A stretch of 64,000 bases of DNA from the NCBI GenBank assembly GCA_002344215.1, contig DDSV01000023.1, forward strand, positions 101,089 to 165,088. Direction: 5' to 3'. Below are positions 18,244-27,444 of the stretch, in pieces (positions within the stretch are counted from its first letter, which is position 1; every line of letters starts with the position of its first letter). This DNA comes from Akkermansiaceae bacterium UBA2381 (GTDB taxonomy: Bacteria > Verrucomicrobiota > Verrucomicrobiia > Verrucomicrobiales > DEV007). The position numbers were made by a program, and so were the translations under genes. The notes under the pieces were generated by a model. That model saw only the letters and a program-made list of their open reading frames with translations. It ran no database searches and had not been told where the DNA came from.

Positions 18244-19131
18244 ATGAAATCCCCAGTCCTCTCCGCCCTGCTCCTCACCGCCTCCCTCACCACAGCCTCC
18301 GCCCAGCCTTCCGTCCCGGAACTCCAGAAGCTGGGTGGCAAAATCCGGGAGGAGAAAGGCCTCGTCGTCGAACTCACGGTCGACACTGACACCTTCACCG
18401 AGGCCGACTACCGGCTGATCGGCCAATGCACCAGCCTGAAAAAACTCACCCTGAACGGCAAAACGTTGACCGACATCACCCTGCCGATGCTGGCCGGACT
18501 CACTGACTTGGAGGAACTGAGCACCAATCAATCGACCCTCAGCGACGAGGGTTACCGGCACTTCGCCGCCCTGCAGAATTTGAAGGTGCTGCACCTCTGG
18601 CATCCCTCGTGGGGTTTGGAAACCTTCACCGGATCGGGCATCGCCCATCTCAAGTCCCTGCCCAAACTGGAGCGCCTGACCTTTGCCGGATCCACCGCCG
18701 GAGATGAGGCGCTCTCCGCCGTTGGCGAACTCACCCAGCTTAAATCCTTCCAGACCTGGCACAGTGCCCAGACCCAGGCGGGCAATCTCGCCCTGACAAA
18801 ACTGCCGAATCTCACCTCCCTGAAAATCGGTCAACGCCTGCCAAAGGGGGGATCCGCCTCTCCGCCCAGTTTCGATGGGTCGACCATTCCTACGCTGGCG
18901 AAGATTTCGGCTTTGGAGACCCTGGAGCTCTTCGAGGCCCGGCTCACCTTCGACGATCTCACGCCCTTGAAGGGCCTGCCCAAGCTTAAGAAGTTGAGCA
19001 TTCACACGACCGATATCCCCGAAGCGGATGTCGAAATGCTGCGCGGTTTCCTGTCCGGCGTTGAGATCGTCTTCAAACCCCTGACGGCGGAGGACGAGGC
19101 GGCCACGCTGGTGAAAAAGCTGAAACTGTAG
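18244..19131 (+). CDS. Secreted leucine-rich-repeat-like protein
   Basis: 295 residues with a signal peptide (MKSPVLSALLLTASLTTASA). The body has repeated units of about 24 residues with the pattern LxxLxxLxxLxL (for example SLKKLTLNGKTLTDITLPML, TDLEELSTNQSTLSDEGY, QNLKVLHLWHPSW, PKLKKLSIHTTDIP), a solenoid LRR typical of PVC secreted proteins. Likely a binding scaffold in the periplasm or outside the cell. No enzymatic motif. It is followed by a hairpin at 19151-19185. Confidence 0.75.
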   Translation: MKSPVLSALLLTASLTTASAQPSVPELQKLGGKIREEKGLVVELTVDTDTFTEADYRLIGQCTSLKKLTLNGKTLTDITLPMLAGLTDLEELSTNQSTLSDEGYRHFAALQNLKVLHLWHPSWGLETFTGSGIAHLKSLPKLERLTFAGSTAGDEALSAVGELTQLKSFQTWHSAQTQAGNLALTKLPNLTSLKIGQRLPKGGSASPPSFDGSTIPTLAKISALETLELFEARLTFDDLTPLKGLPKLKKLSIHTTDIPEADVEMLRGFLSGVEIVFKPLTAEDEAATLVKKLKL

Positions 19132-19150
19132 CCTTCGGAGGAGCGTTGGC

Positions 19151-19185
19151 CAGACAGGGTGGTGCCCCGGAGTTGACCCTGTCTG
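19151..19185 (+). terminator. Hairpin downstream of LRR gene
   Basis: Perfect 10-bp stem CAGACAGGGT / ACCCTGTCTG with a 15-base loop, 19 bases after the stop codon. No T-run follows, so it may be a factor-assisted terminator or mRNA-stabilising hairpin. Confidence 0.45.
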
Positions 19186-19233
19186 TGATGCATCATTGAC
19201 GCGAGACTTTCCAAATTGTAAAACGGGCACCCT

Positions 19234-20106
19234 ATGAATCGACGCCATTTCCTCGGAACGACTTTTGCCTCCACCTTTGTGTTTCCGTCCTTTGCGCTGG
19301 AGGCGGACAATCCCTATCGCAAGAACATCGGGATTCAGCTCTACACCCTGCGGAATCAAATCAAGGAAGACCTCGCCGGAACGATCAAGGCCGTGGCCGC
19401 CGCCGGATATCGTCAGGTCGAACCCTACGGCTTTCCCGATGAGACGGCGCTCAATCTGATCAAGGCGGCACGCGACAACGGGATGGAGGCCAACTCATCG
19501 CACTTCGCCTGGGAGTCAGTGACCGACCCCGGGAAGGAGGGCGTAATGCCTTTTGCGGAAGTTCTGCAACAAGCGAAGGACGCTGGCCTTTCCCACCTTG
19601 TCATTCCCTTCCTGCACGGGAACACTCGCGAAACTCTTGACGGCTACAAACTCATCGCGGAGCGCTGTAATGCGGGAGCGGCTCTGGCGAAGGAGGCCGG
19701 GATCCAGCTCGCCTATCACAACCACCAGTTTGAATTCCAGCCTCTCGCGGACGGGAAGTCGGGCTTTGATATTTTCATGGCGGAGTTCTCGCCGGAGATG
19801 AAATTCGAGCTCGATGTCTTCTGGGTGAAGGTCGGAGGAATCGAACCGGTCGATCTCCTCGGCAAACTCAAGGGACGCGTTTCGCAGGTTCATCTCAAAG
19901 ACCTAAAGGCCGGGCTTACCCTGCCGGAATTCGGTAAATTACCCGACGATGCTTTTAAGGAACTCGGCAATGGAATCATCCCGATGGAGCCCGTCATCGA
20001 GGCATCCGCCGCCGCCGGTGTCGCTCATGCTCACGTCGAACAGGATCAGTCGCCCGATCCGCTGGCGAGTATTGGAACAAGCATGAAGTACCTGAAGGCG
20101 CTGTGA
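19234..20106 (+). CDS. Exported sugar phosphate isomerase/epimerase (xylose isomerase-like TIM barrel)
   Basis: 290-residue AP-endonuclease-2-type TIM barrel. An N-terminal Tat-like signal (MNRRHFLGTTFASTFVFPSFAL, with RR at 3-4) suggests export. Family landmarks: IGIQLYTLRNQIKED, GYRQVEPYG, YHNHQFEFQ (metal-ligand region), ELDVFWVKVGG and HLKDLK. Related proteins isomerise or epimerise sugars (keto-sugars, inositol). Exported members are common in PVC bacteria. Substrate unknown. It faces the AEC carrier gene on the other strand, with 13 bases between the stops. Confidence 0.85.
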   Translation: MNRRHFLGTTFASTFVFPSFALEADNPYRKNIGIQLYTLRNQIKEDLAGTIKAVAAAGYRQVEPYGFPDETALNLIKAARDNGMEANSSHFAWESVTDPGKEGVMPFAEVLQQAKDAGLSHLVIPFLHGNTRETLDGYKLIAERCNAGAALAKEAGIQLAYHNHQFEFQPLADGKSGFDIFMAEFSPEMKFELDVFWVKVGGIEPVDLLGKLKGRVSQVHLKDLKAGLTLPEFGKLPDDAFKELGNGIIPMEPVIEASAAAGVAHAHVEQDQSPDPLASIGTSMKYLKAL

Positions 20107-20119
20107 GTTCCTCCGCCTC

Positions 20120-21055
20120 TCACGGAACCGCCCACGGGATCCAGCCCGCTCTCAGCACCGCCAGTAACAAGGTCACGACGACGGCGGCTATGAGGGTGGA
20201 ATAGAGCACTGCCGCTGCGGCAAAGCGGTGGTCGGCTTTGAACTCGTGAGCGAGTAGGGCGGTATTGACGGCCGTGGGAGCAGCCGCTCCGAGGATGAGG
20301 ATGGCGGCGGTTTCTCCCTCGAATCCGAAGACCCTCGTCAGCCCGGTCGCGACGAGCGGACCACCGAGGAGGCGGATGATGAGTGTGATCCCGAGATTGC
20401 CGCGCGGTGGAGGCGGATTGGTTTTCGACAACTGCACCCCGAGGGTGAGCAGGGCAAAGGCGACGAGAGAGTCCGCCAGATAGTTGAGCGGGGTCCACAC
20501 AAAGATGACCTCCTCAAGGGGGTTGTCGAAGGCGCGGAGGATGAGGGCGGTGAGGATGGCGTAGGGTGAGGGTTGCTTCAGGATGGGAAGGAGCCAGCCC
20601 TTACGTTCGCTGCTCCCCGCATTGGCGAGAAAAACGCCGAGAGAAAACCCCGTCAGATTCATCGTCGCGAGGACAAAGACCTGAATGACCGCTCCGAGTT
20701 CCGAAAAGGCGAGAGCCATCAGAGGAATGCCCCAGTTCCCGCAGTTGTAGATCATCGTGCTCAGCTTCATCGCGTAGCGTTCACCCGGAGGTTGGCGGCG
20801 GATCGCGCAGACGATCCAACTGATCGCTCCCATCGAGAGGATGACGGAGACGGTGAAGGCAACGACCTTGAGTCCGATTACTCCCGAAAGGTTGGAGGTA
20901 GAGAGACGAACAAGGATGAAGGCGGGAACAAATAGATAGAGGTTCAGTTTGACCAGCGTCTTCAAGTCAAAGGCAAAGAGCCGGTCCAAGCCCCATCCCA
21001 ACCCAATGAGAATGAGGATGGGCAGGCAGACGTCGACAAAGATCTGAAAGAGCAT
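20120..21055 (-). CDS. AEC family transporter (auxin efflux carrier-like)
   Basis: 311-residue membrane protein with about ten hydrophobic segments, starting MLFQIFVDVCLPILILIGLGWGLDRLF. NxG-type motifs in the middle (IYNCGNWGIPLMALAF) and the C-terminal LGAAAPTAVNTALLAHEF are characteristic of AEC carriers, which export or import organic anions (malate, malonate, auxin). No co-located enzyme reveals the substrate. Confidence 0.88.
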   Translation of the reverse strand: MLFQIFVDVCLPILILIGLGWGLDRLFAFDLKTLVKLNLYLFVPAFILVRLSTSNLSGVIGLKVVAFTVSVILSMGAISWIVCAIRRQPPGERYAMKLSTMIYNCGNWGIPLMALAFSELGAVIQVFVLATMNLTGFSLGVFLANAGSSERKGWLLPILKQPSPYAILTALILRAFDNPLEEVIFVWTPLNYLADSLVAFALLTLGVQLSKTNPPPPRGNLGITLIIRLLGGPLVATGLTRVFGFEGETAAILILGAAAPTAVNTALLAHEFKADHRFAAAAVLYSTLIAAVVVTLLLAVLRAGWIPWAVP

Positions 21056-21111
21056 GCGAAGGGATCATTCACTTTCGTGGCGCGGGGAGCAATCGGGAAT
21101 CACGGGCAAAT

Positions 21112-21135
21112 TGTAGCTGGCCTCTGTGAGGCCGG
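21112..21135. repeat. Second copy of the TGTAGCTGGCC repeat arm
   Basis: 24 bases identical to the left arm of the structured element at 13629-13707, including the GGCCTC-tgt-GAGGCC hairpin. The matching right arm is not present; instead imperfect repeats fill up to about 21285. The 232-base gap between the AEC gene and the PVC heme protein has no other feature I can support. Confidence 0.6.
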
Positions 21136-21287
21136 TTGTCCACCCAGGTATCAGCCGGTGATTCCCGGGGAACCGGTTCTGAGTGCGGGAGTGACGGTTA
21201 TAGCCGCTTTGTTCGAGGCTTGCGTAGGCTCCGTCATCAAAGGCTGAAGCCCTCACTCCAACGGGGGTGTAATCCCATCGATATCAT

Positions 21288-23975
21288 TTACTTCCTTGGC
21301 GTCAGTAAATAGGCAAGCAGATCAGTCATCTCCTCCACCGTGAGGGTAGCCTCAAGACCCTCGGGCATGAGTGATTGTCCCAGTCCCTTCATTGAGGCTA
21401 CCTCGCTGCGGGGGAATGTCTTGTCGAGTCCACCCGGCATGCGCAGGGTCACCTCGGTTGCGTTTTCGGCGAGAATGTAACCGGTTGCGGGCGGACCCTC
21501 ATGAAACTCGAAGGTGTAGGCCTGATACTGCGGGGCGACTTCACGATTCGGATCGAGGATATGGCCGAGCACGGTCTCGGCCCCGGCGGCGGCAAAGGTG
21601 GCGATGGGCGGCCCGAGGACGACGCCTTCACCCTCATGAGACTGGTGGCAGGCGATGCAGACTTTGGCGAAGGCAAGTTTGCCTTTGGCCGGGTCGCCTT
21701 TCTTCGCGAGGGCGGGCTGGTATCGGGCGACGACATCGGAGCGTTTCACGACAGGGGGCAGGATTTCAGTGGCGAGTTTCTGCACCCCCGCATCGGCGTG
21801 GCGGCGGAAATTTTCGATGAGACTGGCAGGAGTGTCAGCGAGCTTCACCTTGTCATCGCGGATGGCGGAGAGAAAAGCGGACGAGCTTTTCGCGTCGCCG
21901 AGGATTCGTCCTCCCAGTTCCTCGCGAGCGGAGGGTTCAAGCGAGGCGAAACGATCAATGAGAAACCCGAGGTCGGTGATGGATGCGATCAGGGCAGCGG
22001 CGAGGGCGGGATCAGGTTTGCCCTCAAGAAGGACGGTCCGGAAGAGATCCTGCGAACTTGTATCGGGGAGGAGGGATAGGATACGGACTGCGGCGATGCG
22101 GTTGGACAACTCGGACGCTGGTTTTGTCAGGATCTCCGAGGCTTTCGCCGTGAGTCCCTTCCAGCGGGGTGAAGCCGCGAGGGTCTTCCAGTCACCCCGG
22201 GAGCGGATGAGCCCATCGCGCAGACTCGTGAGCAGGGCCACGGTGGCGGCTTCGGGGTGCGCCGCGGCGAGTTCGTCGGCGATGGCTCCGAGAAGAGTGG
22301 CCTCGTTGGCGCGTCCAATCATCCCGGCGAGTTCAGCACGAATGCCGCCATCCGTGGAGGCCTTCCAGGCGGCCTTGAGGTCCTCGGGGGAACGTAGAGA
22401 GTTTAGGGCGGCGGCGCGCATCCAGGGGTCCTTTGAGGAACTGACGATCGGGTCGAGAAGCGGTGTCGTCGAGGAGAGACCGGCGGGGAAGGGTTCGTGG
22501 GCGGGCGTGGGCTCGGCCGCCTTGCCGCGCTCGTAGAGGAGGCGTCTTGCCGTGGTGCGATGCCAGTCGTTCGGGTGATTTGTCAGGGCGGCGAGTTCGG
22601 CGTCGGACAACGTTCCGAGGTCGGTAATCGCGGGATTCTTGAAGCCCTCCGGCGCGACCCGGTAGATGCGGCCCCGGTCGTTTCCGCTGTTAAGATCGAC
22701 ATGTTTTTTGATGGGCGCGGGGATGGACCAGGGATGCTCCACGACCTCGCGGTACATGTCGGTGATGTAGAGGCAACCGTCGGGTCCGCTCGCGAAGCTG
22801 GTGGGCCGGAACCAGTTGTCGCGGCTGCGGAGAAACTCGGTTTTTTCGCCCGCGACAGCGCGGGTCGCGACGGGCTGGACCGATCCGGTATTGGTCTTGA
22901 CGACCTTGCGGTGGACGAGGTTACTGCCGACGTCACCGATGAAGGCGTTGTCACGAAAAGAGGCGGGAAAGGCATCGCCCCAGTAGAGATGCACGCCCGT
23001 GGCCGAGGTGAAATAGCCCGAGACCCGTCCTCCTCCCTCGACGGTGCCTTTTACCACCCCCGCGACCCGCCAGCGCGTCCTGACAATACGCCAGGGTTCG
23101 TCGGCGCTGATGCGATAGACGGGCGCGGCGGCTCCGTCGTCGGGGATGTCGACGAGGGGCGCAGGCAGGCTGAACCAGGGATTTTCCTTCACCTGATGGC
23201 GCTCGTAGGCGACCCAGATGAGGTGGCGCGAGTTGCTGCAAACGTAGCGACGTCCGAGGGAGTCGTAGCTCATACCGTATTGCGCGGTGCCGTTTTCAGG
23301 ACGGAGATCGAGCTTCTCGGGATCGAAGGAAAAGTCGGCCCCGCGCACGGAAACGGGAGCGAAATTCGGATCATCGGGCCGGGTCACGATCCCGCCGTTG
23401 CCGGCAGTCGCGCCCCAGATGCGGTTGTCGGGTCCCCATCGCAGGCTGTTGAAAAGAGCCTGCATGTTCAGCTCGAGCTTGCCCTCGCCGAAGCCGGTGA
23501 AGAGGGTCCTTTCCTCATCGCAGACGCCGTCGCCGTCGGTGTCCTTGAAATAATAGAGGTCCGGTGTCGCTCCGACGAAGACTCCGCCCTTGTAGCAGAG
23601 GATCGCGGTGGGCCACTTCATTTTATCTTTGAAGATGGAGCTTTTTTCAAAGATCCCGTCGTGATCGGCATCGGTGAGGAGCCGGACCCGGCAGACCGCA
23701 TCCTCGCGCCGTTCGGAGTAACCGATCATTTCGAGAACGTAGGCGCGCCCCTTCTCGTCAAAGGTCATCGCGATGGGATCGGTCACGTCGGGTTCATGGG
23801 CCGCGAGCGTGAGTTTGAATCCCGGCTCGACCTCGAAGGTGGAAAGGACATCGGCCGGTTCGGTCGCGGGAACGCGGGGGAACTCGTCGGCGGAGATCTC
23901 GGGCTCGGGCGGGGTTTGGGCAAAAGCGACGGTGCCGAACCAGAAGGTGGCGGCGCAAAGAAGGAGTTTTTTCAT
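21288..23975 (-). CDS. PVC-type heme-binding CxxCH secreted dehydrogenase
   Basis: 895 residues with signal peptide (MKKLLLCAATFWFGTVAFA). An N-terminal beta-propeller 'PVC-type' domain begins ADVLSTFEVEPGFKLTLAAHEPDVTDPIAMTFDEKGRAYV and contains DADHDGIFEK and DTDGDGVCDEE loops. A HEAT-like helical stretch follows (about 480-740), then a heme c domain with CIACH at about 770-774 and a distal methionine candidate near SLMPEGLEA. Thought to oxidise secreted organic substrates in the periplasm. It is smaller than the similar protein at 3626-8089, lacking ThuA and F5/8 domains. The gene is divergent from the amidohydrolase. Confidence 0.9.
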   Translation of the reverse strand: MKKLLLCAATFWFGTVAFAQTPPEPEISADEFPRVPATEPADVLSTFEVEPGFKLTLAAHEPDVTDPIAMTFDEKGRAYVLEMIGYSERREDAVCRVRLLTDADHDGIFEKSSIFKDKMKWPTAILCYKGGVFVGATPDLYYFKDTDGDGVCDEERTLFTGFGEGKLELNMQALFNSLRWGPDNRIWGATAGNGGIVTRPDDPNFAPVSVRGADFSFDPEKLDLRPENGTAQYGMSYDSLGRRYVCSNSRHLIWVAYERHQVKENPWFSLPAPLVDIPDDGAAAPVYRISADEPWRIVRTRWRVAGVVKGTVEGGGRVSGYFTSATGVHLYWGDAFPASFRDNAFIGDVGSNLVHRKVVKTNTGSVQPVATRAVAGEKTEFLRSRDNWFRPTSFASGPDGCLYITDMYREVVEHPWSIPAPIKKHVDLNSGNDRGRIYRVAPEGFKNPAITDLGTLSDAELAALTNHPNDWHRTTARRLLYERGKAAEPTPAHEPFPAGLSSTTPLLDPIVSSSKDPWMRAAALNSLRSPEDLKAAWKASTDGGIRAELAGMIGRANEATLLGAIADELAAAHPEAATVALLTSLRDGLIRSRGDWKTLAASPRWKGLTAKASEILTKPASELSNRIAAVRILSLLPDTSSQDLFRTVLLEGKPDPALAAALIASITDLGFLIDRFASLEPSAREELGGRILGDAKSSSAFLSAIRDDKVKLADTPASLIENFRRHADAGVQKLATEILPPVVKRSDVVARYQPALAKKGDPAKGKLAFAKVCIACHQSHEGEGVVLGPPIATFAAAGAETVLGHILDPNREVAPQYQAYTFEFHEGPPATGYILAENATEVTLRMPGGLDKTFPRSEVASMKGLGQSLMPEGLEATLTVEEMTDLLAYLLTPRK

Positions 23976-24027
23976 CTCGCGGTTCGTGAGGGGGTTCCGG
24001 ATAATCGACCGAAAGTTTGACTAGCCG

Positions 24028-24957
24028 ATGAACCGAAGACAATTCACAAAAGTGGCGGGATTAGGGACGGCCATTCCGGCTTGCTTCCTGGCAGCGAGCG
24101 ATGGGACCGAAGAGATCATCGACATCCATCAGCACATCAACTTCCAGGGGCGGCGAAATGACGACCTGATCGCTCATCAGAAGGCGATGGGCGTCTCGAA
24201 GTCCGTTCTCCTCCCCTCGGGTTCCGAGGTGGCACTCGCCTCGACCCATGCGGGAAAATCGAACGGCCTCGCCGCCCGCGTCTTCGGCACCGAGGCTGCG
24301 GCACGCTTTGCGGCGGAGCATCCCGAGTCCTTCGTCTTTTTCTGCAATGAGGTTCCTGACGCGGACGGTTCCGTCGCAGCACTGGAGAAATGGCTCGGAC
24401 GCGGGGCCATCGGCATCGGTGAGTCGAAGTTCTCTCTCGAGGTCGATTCTCCCGCCATGATCCGCGTCTACGAGGTCGCTCAGGCGTTTGAGGTTCCCGT
24501 TCTGCTTCATTTTCAGGAGGGCATGTACAATCACGGCTTCGACCGTCTTCCCAAGGTTCTCGAGCGTTTTCCGAAGGTGAACTTCATCGGCCACGCCCAG
24601 ACCTGGTGGGGACATATCGACGCCAAACACGATCCCAAGGTGATGTATCCGACCGGCCCCGTCACTCCCGGTGGCCTAACTGACCGTTACTTGTCCGATT
24701 ATCCGAATCTCTTCGGAGATCTCTCCGCCGGTTCGGGAAAAAATGCAATCAACCGTGACGAGGAGCACGCCGCCGCCTTTTTCCTCCGTCACCAGGACAA
24801 GTTGATGCTCGGGACCGACTGTGCTGATCCTGTCGGGAACGGAGAGAAGTGCTCGGGCTCCGGTCAAATCGCGAATGTGAGGCGGCTGGTTCCAGATTCC
24901 GAAGCGAGGACCAAAATCTTTTCAGGAAACGCGAGACGTATTCTGCGATTGGGCTGA
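24028..24957 (+). CDS. Exported amidohydrolase-family protein
   Basis: 309 residues of the amidohydrolase-2 type. An N-terminal Tat-like signal (MNRRQFTKVAGLGTAIPACFLA, RR at 3-4) precedes the metal-binding strand IIDIHQHINF (HxH). Later ligands are plausible in VLLHFQEG, FIGHAQTWWG and MLGTDCADP. Substrate unknown; relatives decarboxylate aromatic acids or hydrolyse lactones. The Tat-like signal resembles that of the exported isomerase at 19234. Confidence 0.82.
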   Translation: MNRRQFTKVAGLGTAIPACFLAASDGTEEIIDIHQHINFQGRRNDDLIAHQKAMGVSKSVLLPSGSEVALASTHAGKSNGLAARVFGTEAAARFAAEHPESFVFFCNEVPDADGSVAALEKWLGRGAIGIGESKFSLEVDSPAMIRVYEVAQAFEVPVLLHFQEGMYNHGFDRLPKVLERFPKVNFIGHAQTWWGHIDAKHDPKVMYPTGPVTPGGLTDRYLSDYPNLFGDLSAGSGKNAINRDEEHAAAFFLRHQDKLMLGTDCADPVGNGEKCSGSGQIANVRRLVPDSEARTKIFSGNARRILRLG

Positions 24958-24973
24958 CGGGCAGCGGAAGAAA

Positions 24974-25047
24974 TGTAGGGCGGGCGCTCCGCCTGCCATG
25001 TTTGAGATGTCCTTTCCTCCCACGGCAGCCGGAGCGGCCGCCCTACA
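24974..25047. repeat. Near-perfect 24-bp inverted repeat between convergent genes
   Basis: TGTAGGGCGGGCGCTCC... on the left is matched by ...GGAGCGGCCGCCCTACA on the right, 24-base arms with two mismatches and a loop of about 26 bases. It lies exactly between the stop codons of two convergent genes and may act as a bidirectional terminator; its REP-like look suggests a dispersed family. Confidence 0.75.
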
Positions 25048-25098
25048 GGGGGGGCTCATCTTCGAACGACGGCAGGGTGGTAAGAAAGAAAGGCAATC

Positions 25099-27252
25099 CT
25101 ATTTCAGCTTCTCAATCGCCTCAAGAATCGCACCTGAGGTAAGGATGCCGTCACCAAAGCGGAGAGGTGGCTTGGAGGTGTCAGCGGGATAGAGGAGATA
25201 GAAGGGAACTCCCGAGCGGCCATATTCCGCGAGGACTTTGGTGATGCTGGGATCCTCGTTGGTCCAGTCTGCAGTGACAAACTCCACGTTGTTTGCTTTG
25301 AAGGCATCCTTTACGACGGCGGTGTTGATCGCGACCCGTTTGTTAACCTTGCAGGTGATGCACCACTCGGCGGTGAAATCGACAAAGACGTGTTTACCCT
25401 CGGCGCGATGACCCGCGATCACTTGGGCGATATCGATTGTGCTGGGCGCGACGCTTTTTCCGGAAGCGTTCCATGCGATTCCGACCGCGAACAGGAACAC
25501 GAGGGCGGCAGCGAGGCGTGCTTTGTTGCGGGCGGCCGTCGAGCGATCGTATCCGGCAAAACGCCCGATAATCCATCCTGCGATGGCAACAAAGAGGACG
25601 GACGTAAGTGCCCACTGGAGTCCGGCGACATCAAGCTGCTTTGAGAGCACGCCCGTGAGCCACACGACCACGGCGAGCATGGGGAAACCCATGAGCTGTT
25701 TGAACGTCTCCATCCAGGCACCGGGCGCGGGCATCTTGTCGAGGAGCTTCGGAAAGATCGCGAAGATGAAGTATGGCGCGGCAAGTCCGAGGCCCAGACA
25801 GGTAAAGACGAGGAACATCAGCGGAGCCGGAGCCGCGAGGGCAAAGCCAATCGCCGGAGCCATGAGCGGGGCGGTGCAGGGGGTCGCGAGGAGCACGGCG
25901 AGGGCACCGCTCCAGAAGCTGCCGGCGTATCCGGATTTGTTGGCGAGATCACCGCCCACGGCAGTCATGGAGGCACCGATTTCAAAAACGCCGAAGAGAC
26001 TCAGCGCGACGATGACCATGACAAAAATCAGCCCGATGACAAAACCGGGATAACGCAATTGGACCCCCCAGCCGATATCGTCTCCGCCCACTCCGCGCAG
26101 GACCAGCATTGCGATGGTCAGGAGCCAGAAAAAGACCAGAATCCCGAGCGCAAAAACAAGAGAATGGGCCAGCACTTTTCTCCGGTCTTCACCGGCAAGT
26201 CCGACGAAGGACATCACCTTGAGCGAGATCACCGGGAAAACGCAGGGCATGATGTTGAGAATGATTCCCCCGAGGAAAGCCGCGAGGAGGATTCCGAGAA
26301 TGCCTCCGCCGAAAGGAAGGGCCTCGGCGGGCGCGACGGCATCGGCTGCCGCTTCACCTGAGGGTGTTTCTTCGGGAGTTGTCCCGGGAGTCACCGGCCC
26401 GGAAGTGGCGCTCCCGCCGGCGGAAAGTTCAAAGCCGAGCTTCGACCCCGTCGCTTCGGCCACAAGCACTCCCGAAAAGCTATCGGGCGCAGCCGTGAGC
26501 GACTCGTGCTTTGCTCCGGTGATCGTTAAGGTTTCGCCCGCCACGGACACGGTTGCGTCGGCGAAAGCATCGAAGACTTCGTTCTTCAAGGGGTGAAAGA
26601 CAAGTTTGGCTCCTTCGGGAAGAGATCCTGCGGGGATGGTCGCAGTGAGAACCACGTTGGTTCCTTCGAGGGCGACATTCAGCGGGGCGGCGACCGCTTT
26701 AGGAAGTTTGGCGAGGGCGGAAGTGATGGCGGTCGCTTCAGGGGCGGGGGCCGCACTCGCGCCGACCGCGAGAGTGATCGAGAGATCGGCCTTGCCCGGG
26801 ATGCAGGTGTTCGGGTCACACATCAGCCATCCGGCCTTGCCTGAGAGGGTAATACTCTGGCCCGGAGTCAGGTTCGCGGGCGGGGTGATCGTCATCGGGT
26901 GGATCACCATGGTATCGTAGCCATAGCCCGCCTCACGCACCCCGAAGCCGTAGTCGGTAATGAATTTTTTAGGCACGGGAAACTGGAGCTCTCCGGCGCT
27001 GAATCCTTCGGGCAGTTCCAGCTTGAGCGACGTGGGGATGCCCGTCTCGCCAGGATTGGCCCAATAGGTGTGCCAGGTCGGATCTATCGTGAATTGCAGA
27101 CCCAGCGTGAAGGGAACTCCCGGCTGGATTGTCGAGACGCTTGCAATCAGACGGGCCTCGACATTCTTGTCGCGCACCGGAGTGGATTGGGCTCCGGCGA
27201 TGGCCGGGATTAGTGACGCAAGCGCAAGGAGGGAAAGACGGAGAGGGGTCAT
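25099..27252 (-). CDS. DsbD/ScsB-like protein-disulfide reductase with C-terminal thioredoxin
   Basis: 717-residue membrane protein that passes electrons from cytoplasmic thioredoxin to the periplasm. Signal peptide MTPLRLSLLALASLIPAIAGA; N-terminal beta domain (about 30-280) with WLMCDPNTCIPG, the conserved cysteine pair of this subgroup; about eight transmembrane helices (about 315-600) with redox cysteines in NIMPCVFPV and ATPCTAPLMAPA; and a C-terminal thioredoxin domain (about 615-717) with active site CITC in FTAEWCITCKVNK. It is transcribed away from the 27445 gene and has no ccm or dsb partner nearby. Confidence 0.92.
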   Translation of the reverse strand: MTPLRLSLLALASLIPAIAGAQSTPVRDKNVEARLIASVSTIQPGVPFTLGLQFTIDPTWHTYWANPGETGIPTSLKLELPEGFSAGELQFPVPKKFITDYGFGVREAGYGYDTMVIHPMTITPPANLTPGQSITLSGKAGWLMCDPNTCIPGKADLSITLAVGASAAPAPEATAITSALAKLPKAVAAPLNVALEGTNVVLTATIPAGSLPEGAKLVFHPLKNEVFDAFADATVSVAGETLTITGAKHESLTAAPDSFSGVLVAEATGSKLGFELSAGGSATSGPVTPGTTPEETPSGEAAADAVAPAEALPFGGGILGILLAAFLGGIILNIMPCVFPVISLKVMSFVGLAGEDRRKVLAHSLVFALGILVFFWLLTIAMLVLRGVGGDDIGWGVQLRYPGFVIGLIFVMVIVALSLFGVFEIGASMTAVGGDLANKSGYAGSFWSGALAVLLATPCTAPLMAPAIGFALAAPAPLMFLVFTCLGLGLAAPYFIFAIFPKLLDKMPAPGAWMETFKQLMGFPMLAVVVWLTGVLSKQLDVAGLQWALTSVLFVAIAGWIIGRFAGYDRSTAARNKARLAAALVFLFAVGIAWNASGKSVAPSTIDIAQVIAGHRAEGKHVFVDFTAEWCITCKVNKRVAINTAVVKDAFKANNVEFVTADWTNEDPSITKVLAEYGRSGVPFYLLYPADTSKPPLRFGDGILTSGAILEAIEKLK

Positions 27253-27444
27253 GGGGAGTTGGACGGAGAAAACTCGAATAACTTAACGTTCAGGTCGGGA
27301 AAAGCGATGCTCAAGTGACGCTTGTGCGGGGCGGTATTGCGACCTGTGATAATAATTGACGCAGTTTTCCGTCACGGGATAGACTCCGTTCAATAGTGGA
27401 AAGATACTCGCCTGCTGAGTAGGACATCAGCCCATCAAAAAAAA

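Noticed and set aside
22497..24020. 507-codon open frame on the plus strand
   Set aside because: It lies opposite the PVC heme-binding gene (21288-23975), whose sequence has a signal peptide and CxxCH motif. The plus-strand translation is Gly/Val/Asp-rich with no recognisable domain: a GC-rich shadow frame.
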